From contig JAUPUE010000059.1 of the NCBI GenBank assembly GCA_030917725.1, positions 1-13,227 on the forward strand: 13,227 bases of DNA, written 5' to 3'. Made by a program: the position numbers and the translations under genes. This stretch comes from Patescibacteria group bacterium (GTDB lineage Bacteria; Patescibacteriota; Minisyncoccia; Phycocordibacterales; EsbW-18). The notes under the pieces are model-generated. The model ran no database searches and was not told the origin of the DNA. It saw only the letters and a program-made list of their open reading frames with translations. This document shows positions 10,050 through 13,227 of the stretch, piece by piece (within the stretch, counting starts at the first letter, position 1; each line of letters starts with the position of its first letter).

Positions 10050-10511
10050 ATGCCCTCCATCCCATACGTCCAACAAGAACACCCGCACTGGTGCGGACCG
10101 GCCGCGCTTCTTATGGTGCTCAAGTTCTTTGGTATGGAAAAGACGCAGGCTGATCTTGCTGCGCTTCTTAAGACATCAGAAGAGAAAGGAACGAGCGAAG
10201 AGATGATGGAAACCGTGGCGCGTGATCTTGGGTTTGACGTGCGAACCGGTTCCGGCGTGTATGAAGAAATCGTCAACGCTCTCGAAGAGGGAAGCGCGGT
10301 CATTGTTGCATTCATCGAATCTCAGGATACCAAAGGACATCATGCGGTCGTCACCGATGCGAACAGCGATCGTATTAGGCTTCTTGATCCCGCACAGTCG
10401 AACAATGCACATATTGTCTTGAGTAAAGAGGGTTTCATCAAACGATGGGGGAGCAAATACACTGCACATCACCAGTGGTTTATGACACTTAAACCACGTA
10501 AGCGTTCGTAG
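10050..10511 (+). CDS. C39-like papain-fold cysteine peptidase
   Basis: A 153-residue stand-alone domain of the peptidase C39-like type. The catalytic Cys lies in HPHWCGPAALLMVLKFFG (C15), the His in KGHHAVV (H98) and the Asp in RLLDP (D113), the usual Cys-His-Asp order and spacing. C39 peptidases cleave after double-glycine leaders; stand-alone C39-like proteins have varied roles. There is no signal peptide, membrane segment or ABC transporter, so it is probably cytosolic and its substrate is unknown. The ATG at 10050 is preferred: it has TATACA five bases upstream, and the longer GTG start at 9984 would place the N-terminus inside the tRNA-copy element. Confidence 0.82.
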   Translation: MPSIPYVQQEHPHWCGPAALLMVLKFFGMEKTQADLAALLKTSEEKGTSEEMMETVARDLGFDVRTGSGVYEEIVNALEEGSAVIVAFIESQDTKGHHAVVTDANSDRIRLLDPAQSNNAHIVLSKEGFIKRWGSKYTAHHQWFMTLKPRKRS

Positions 10512-10559
10512 ATGAATACGGCTATATGTATGCAGGTTTAGTAGCATCACTTATATTCT

Positions 10560-10916
10560 ATGGATTCATTTAACTCTCCCCGCACAAAACCTCTCTACCG
10601 CGGTACTCAGGCGGTTTGGTATGTGCTCGGTGTTCTCGAAGCTATTCTTATCATTCGCTTCTTACTCAAGCTTCTTGGAGCGAATGCCGGTGCAGGCTTC
10701 ACAGACTTTGTCTATTCGTTGAGCGGTGTATTCCTCTCACCATTCCTTTCGGTATTTCCAAGCGAACGCATCGAAGGAAGCGTATTCGAATGGCCAACGA
10801 TTCTCGCGATGGTTGTTTACTGGCTCGTTGCATGGGGCATCATCAAGCTCTTCCTTATTGCAAAGCCGGTATCGACTCCTGAGGCTGCAGTAAAGCTCGA
10901 ACAGCAGGATCAGTAA
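10560..10916 (+). CDS. YggT-like small membrane protein
   Basis: A 118-residue protein with two hydrophobic helices (about residues 20-42 and 78-102) joined by a loop containing FLSPFLSVFPS, the pattern of the YggT family, in which a conserved pore-like or membrane-organising function is suspected. Several such proteins occur near cell-division genes in other bacteria; here the neighbours are a peptidase and HU. No Shine-Dalgarno sequence is present. It is followed by a bidirectional terminator shared with HU. Confidence 0.7.
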   Translation: MDSFNSPRTKPLYRGTQAVWYVLGVLEAILIIRFLLKLLGANAGAGFTDFVYSLSGVFLSPFLSVFPSERIEGSVFEWPTILAMVVYWLVAWGIIKLFLIAKPVSTPEAAVKLEQQDQ

Positions 10917-10940
10917 TTATCTCGTTGGTTGTATGACAAA

Positions 10941-10968
10941 ACAAAAACCGCCCTGAGGCGGTTTTTGT
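10941..10968. terminator. Bidirectional intrinsic terminator between the YggT-like gene and HU
   Basis: ACAAAAACCGCC and GGCGGTTTTTGT form a perfect 12-bp stem around CTGA, with A and T tracts giving U-runs in both directions. Confidence 0.93.
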
Positions 10969-10988
10969 TATTCGTGAGAATGTAAGAC

Positions 10989-11264
10989 CTAGCCCTTCAC
11001 TGCGTCCTTCAAAGCCTTTGCGGCTGTGAACTTTGGAACGCGAGTTGCAGGAACCTTCACCATTTCGCCGGTGCGTGGGTTGCGTGCCGTGCGTGCTGCG
11101 CGGTCGCGAACCTTGAACATACCAAGTCCTGCGATTGCGACTTCGTTCCCCTTCTTGAGGCTGCCCATGATTGCTTCGATAAGCGTGTCCATGATGCGCT
11201 CTGCATCTGCCTTCGTTACTCCGTGACGTTCTGCAATGAGCTCGACAAGTGCTGCTTTGTTCAT
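10989..11264 (-). CDS. hup: HU/IHF-family DNA-binding protein
   Basis: A 91-residue histone-like protein that bends and compacts DNA as a dimer. The N-terminal helices (MNKAALVELIAERHGVTKADAERIMDTLIEAI) and the signature GLGMFKVRDRAARTARNPRTGEMVKVPATRVPKFTAAKALKDAV are complete, including the NPRTGE tip of the DNA-gripping arm; length matches the family. Two tandem promoters precede it on its strand: -10 TATACT (11306-11301) with -35 TTTTCA (11329-11324), and -10 TATACT (11334-11329) with -35 TTGTCT (11358-11353). No Shine-Dalgarno sequence is visible. Confidence 0.95.
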   Translation of the reverse strand: MNKAALVELIAERHGVTKADAERIMDTLIEAIMGSLKKGNEVAIAGLGMFKVRDRAARTARNPRTGEMVKVPATRVPKFTAAKALKDAVKG

Positions 11265-11300
11265 ATGAATACTGATCTAGTTCTTTTAATGGTCTCGGTA

Positions 11301-11358
11301 AGTATATGCTTCGACCAGGTACTTGAAAAGTATAGCAACAGGGCCGTTTTTTAGACAA
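11301..11358 (-). promoter_or_regulatory. Tandem promoters of the HU gene
   Basis: Two TATACT -10 boxes on the minus strand, each with a -35-like hexamer at 17 or 18 bases (TTTTCA and TTGTCT). The -35 box of the proximal promoter overlaps the -10 box of the distal one by one base. Double promoters suit a highly expressed nucleoid protein. Confidence 0.6.
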
Positions 11359-11488
11359 TCGCCAAAAAATGGCTCTGTGGATAGCCCAAAAGTTGACTTT
11401 TTACGCCACAAATTGCGTATTGTATTAACATCGGTTCAAAAACCCATAAAACCCTTATACAGAAAGCCTCTTTCGTTTATAGTTTCTT

Positions 11489-12043
11489 ATGCATATCATC
11501 GGAATTACAGGGACTATTGGGGCTGGAAAGGGGACTGTTGTTGATTATCTTAAATTAAAAGGGTTTCAACACTATTCTGCCCGGAGTCTTCTTTTGGCGG
11601 AGCTCACAAAACGAGGTTTAGAGAATGATCGCAATGCTATGCGTCCACTCGCAAACGAATTGCGCCAAACGTATGGGCCTGCATATATTGCAGAAACGCT
11701 TTTTCAGGAAGCAGAAACAGCCGGTGGACATGCAGTGATAGAATCACTTCGCACTGTAGGGGAAATTGAGGCGCTCAAGAGGTTATCATCATCATTCGTA
11801 CTGCTTGCGGTTGACGCTCATCCCAAAATCCGTCATGAGCGCGTTATAAAACGGGGGAGTGAGACAGATGATGTCTCTTTTGAGGAATTCATTGAGCAAG
11901 AATTGCTTGAAAGCGAAGGAAAGGATGCATGGGCTCAAAATCTTCCTGCGTGTATCGAACAGGCACATGTCGTCATAACGAATGACGGTCCGTTAGAAGA
12001 TCTCCACAAAGCTGTTGATGAAGCGCTCGAAAAACTCGGCTAG
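11489..12043 (+). CDS. P-loop nucleotide/dephospho-CoA kinase-like protein
   Basis: A 184-residue P-loop kinase. The N-terminus MHIIGITGTIGAGKGT carries Walker A (G8 to T16), followed by a pattern of an (oligo)nucleotide or dephospho-CoA kinase fold: HYSARSLLLAEL, DRNAMRPLANELRQTYGP, HAVIESLRTVGEIEAL, a hydrophobic strand FVLLAVDA ahead of KIRHERVIKRG (lid-like Arg-rich segment), and a late VVITNDG strand. The exact substrate cannot be set by eye; dephospho-CoA or (d)NMP are candidates. TATAGT (11478-11483) lies five bases before the ATG without a Shine-Dalgarno sequence. Its stop codon overlaps that of the converging Nudix gene (CTAG). Confidence 0.8.
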   Translation: MHIIGITGTIGAGKGTVVDYLKLKGFQHYSARSLLLAELTKRGLENDRNAMRPLANELRQTYGPAYIAETLFQEAETAGGHAVIESLRTVGEIEALKRLSSSFVLLAVDAHPKIRHERVIKRGSETDDVSFEEFIEQELLESEGKDAWAQNLPACIEQAHVVITNDGPLEDLHKAVDEALEKLG

Positions 12044-12438
12044 CGGAATAGCTCTACGAATACTGGGACGTTGGGAAGAAGCTCTACCTGCATAGCTTCT
12101 TCTGCAGAAAAGAAGCGGATTGCCACACACTCTTTGGTAGGCGTGAAATCGAGACTCTCAAGTGTTGTTTCGTAGAGTGCATTGATAATCGGGCTTCCTG
12201 ATTTATTTTTTGCTGGAAAGAAATACGCTGGTGTGTCTGCTATCGAAGTGACGGCAAGACCCATTTCTTCTTTGATTTCACGCTTCAATGCTTCGTGGAT
12301 GTCCTCACCATGATCGAGTCCACCACCGGGGAGTTCCCATCTTCCATCGGGCTCTTGCACGAGCAAAAACTTTTTGCGCGTCTCATCCAAGATGAGCGCT
12401 TTGATGCTGACGCGGTAGTAGCAGTTGGGGACTTCCAT
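12040..12438 (-). CDS. Nudix hydrolase
   Basis: A 132-residue Nudix protein, which hydrolyses nucleoside diphosphates linked to another moiety. The Nudix box is perfect: G39-x5-E45-x7-REIKEEMGL (53-61). Flanking segments RWELPGGGLDHGE and the N-terminal YYRVSIKALILDE strand are typical. The substrate (oxidised nucleotides, ADP-ribose or sugar nucleotides) cannot be told from the sequence. No Shine-Dalgarno sequence precedes the ATG at 12438. The 3' end overlaps the converging kinase gene by four bases, with no terminator between them. Confidence 0.92.
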   Translation of the reverse strand: MEVPNCYYRVSIKALILDETRKKFLLVQEPDGRWELPGGGLDHGEDIHEALKREIKEEMGLAVTSIADTPAYFFPAKNKSGSPIINALYETTLESLDFTPTKECVAIRFFSAEEAMQVELLPNVPVFVELFR

Positions 12439-12496
12439 GAGGATTGGGTTATTTTGATGACTTTAATAGACTACTGCACAGTATTGAAATAACAAA

Positions 12497-12525
12497 GGCC
12501 CCACACTCTCGCTGGAGGTGGGACC
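12497..12525 (-). terminator. Intrinsic terminator of the right-edge gene
   Basis: On the minus strand GGTCCCAC pairs with GTGGGGCC (one U-G pair), followed by TTTGTTATTTC. The U-G pair becomes a C-A mismatch on the other strand, so it is directional. Confidence 0.8.
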
Positions 12526-12554
12526 GGTCAAACGCGCATCGAAGCAGCTTCGGA

Positions 12555-13227
12555 TCAGGGTCGGCGTGTGTCGAGGAGGGTGTCCTCGTCGAAGACCCCG
12601 AACTTCAGCAGTAGGTCGTTGCAGGTGCTCCTGAGCTTGATCTTGTAGCAGAAGGGACCTTCGTCCCAATTTCTGCCACCCGAGGGCGGGTAGTCGTCGG
12701 CGAGCGGCAGGGGGTTTTCTACGACGCTTACCTGCGCGTCGTTCCAGCCGCCGATGAGTCCTCCGCTTTCTTCGAGGATGTTGTCCTCGATCTCGTTGAG
12801 AAAGGCGGCGAGAGGATCGGCAATCGGCTCGGTGAATTCGAGCCAGGTTCTCGAGAATTCCGCACATACATAGAAGTACTTGTAGAGCGGAAGACCTTTG
12901 AAATAGGCTTTTCCTGTGTCCGAACCTGCGTCGTAGACAAAGTCGCTTCCACCCGTGAGGGCCTTGTCGAACAACGTCCACGGACCTTGGGAACAGTCTG
13001 ACCCGACGCAATCCTGGTACAGGAGGACCGGCCAGCGATCCCGCGTTTCCTCGCCAGGATCGTACCGGCCGTTCCGGTTCTGGTCGAAATAGACCAGGAA
13101 TCCGGCGCTGGGCCCGCACGTCGGGCAGTTGGTGTTCGTCTTGGCCAAGTCGAGGCTCGGTTCGTCCTCGGTGAGGACGGTGGCAGTCAGGTCGACGGTG
13201 GCCTCCTCCTGAGCGAGGACGGGGGTG
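12555..13227 (-). CDS. Secreted protein with SdrD-B-like calcium loop, 5' end outside window
   Basis: The frame stays open to the window edge (a TTG at 13148 is internal), so at least 224 residues are visible and the start is missing. The first visible residues TPVLAQEEATVDL look like the end of a signal peptide with an A-Q cleavage site. FLVYFDQNRNGRYDPGEE matches the DxNxNGxxDxxE calcium loop of SdrD-B-type or Cna-B-like adhesin domains. Seven Cys residues in the exported part (including NCPTC and DCVGSDC) suggest disulfides. No further repeats are visible. Third codon positions are strongly G/C, unlike the neighbouring Nudix and kinase genes, which suggests recent transfer. It may be a surface attachment or interaction protein. 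Confidence 0.75.
   Translation of the reverse strand, partial: TPVLAQEEATVDLTATVLTEDEPSLDLAKTNTNCPTCGPSAGFLVYFDQNRNGRYDPGEETRDRWPVLLYQDCVGSDCSQGPWTLFDKALTGGSDFVYDAGSDTGKAYFKGLPLYKYFYVCAEFSRTWLEFTEPIADPLAAFLNEIEDNILEESGGLIGGWNDAQVSVVENPLPLADDYPPSGGRNWDEGPFCYKIKLRSTCNDLLLKFGVFDEDTLLDTRRP

Noticed and set aside
12463..13119. 218-codon Arg-rich frame on the minus strand
   Set aside because: It is an out-of-frame shadow of the GC-rich secreted protein; Arg/Pro-rich composition is typical of such shadows, and the calcium-loop frame is coherent to the window edge.
1..13227. CRISPR array or insertion sequence
   Set aside because: No regularly spaced repeats of 20-40 bases and no transposase or integrase gene were seen.

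Overview
The window looks like chromosomal DNA of a streamlined bacterium, most likely a member of the Candidate Phyla Radiation (Patescibacteria, perhaps Parcubacteria). This is an inference. It rests on small dense genes, four tRNA genes without an encoded CCA tail next to a CCA-adding enzyme, many genes with a -10-like hexamer just before the ATG and no Shine-Dalgarno sequence, and TrmB-like regulators. TGA works as a stop codon.

Layout: 1-631 holds the tail of a Thr/Ser/Pro-rich protein and a DUF378 membrane protein converging on a shared terminator. 749-1519 is exodeoxyribonuclease III, followed by a hairpin element (C) and about 370 bases of structured non-coding DNA. 1995-3958 is module A: a TrmB-like regulator divergent from ORF A1, a type III hammerhead ribozyme and ORF A2. 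4021-6096 reads leftwards: tRNA-Arg, hairpin element A, pterin carbinolamine dehydratase, tRNA-Gly and cca. 6097-7516 has TGTCCTTTA repeats, a DnaA box and seven parS-like sites running into and through a yraN-like gene, then a GreA-like gene. 7616-9314 is module B, the mirror image of module A: ORF B2, hammerhead, ORF B1, divergent TrmB-like gene. 9367-10511 has tRNA-Pro, a 46-residue acidic ORF, tRNA-Gly, hairpin element B and a C39-like peptidase. 10560-12438 has a YggT-like protein, HU, a P-loop kinase and a Nudix hydrolase. The right edge is a partial secreted GC-rich protein with a calcium-loop motif.

The main discovery candidate is the pair of mirrored modules. Each has a TrmB-family regulator facing a promoter that drives a two-gene operon, and each operon carries a hammerhead ribozyme in its intercistronic gap, preceded one nucleotide upstream by a hairpin. 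The predicted outcome is co-transcriptional cutting of the mRNA into two separately controlled messages.

A second candidate is a family of about 130-140 bp hairpin elements at tRNA 3' ends, whose outer arms copy the host tRNA's own T-arm. A third is the parS-like cluster with nearby DnaA-box and iteron-like repeats, suggesting a partition or origin-proximal locus.
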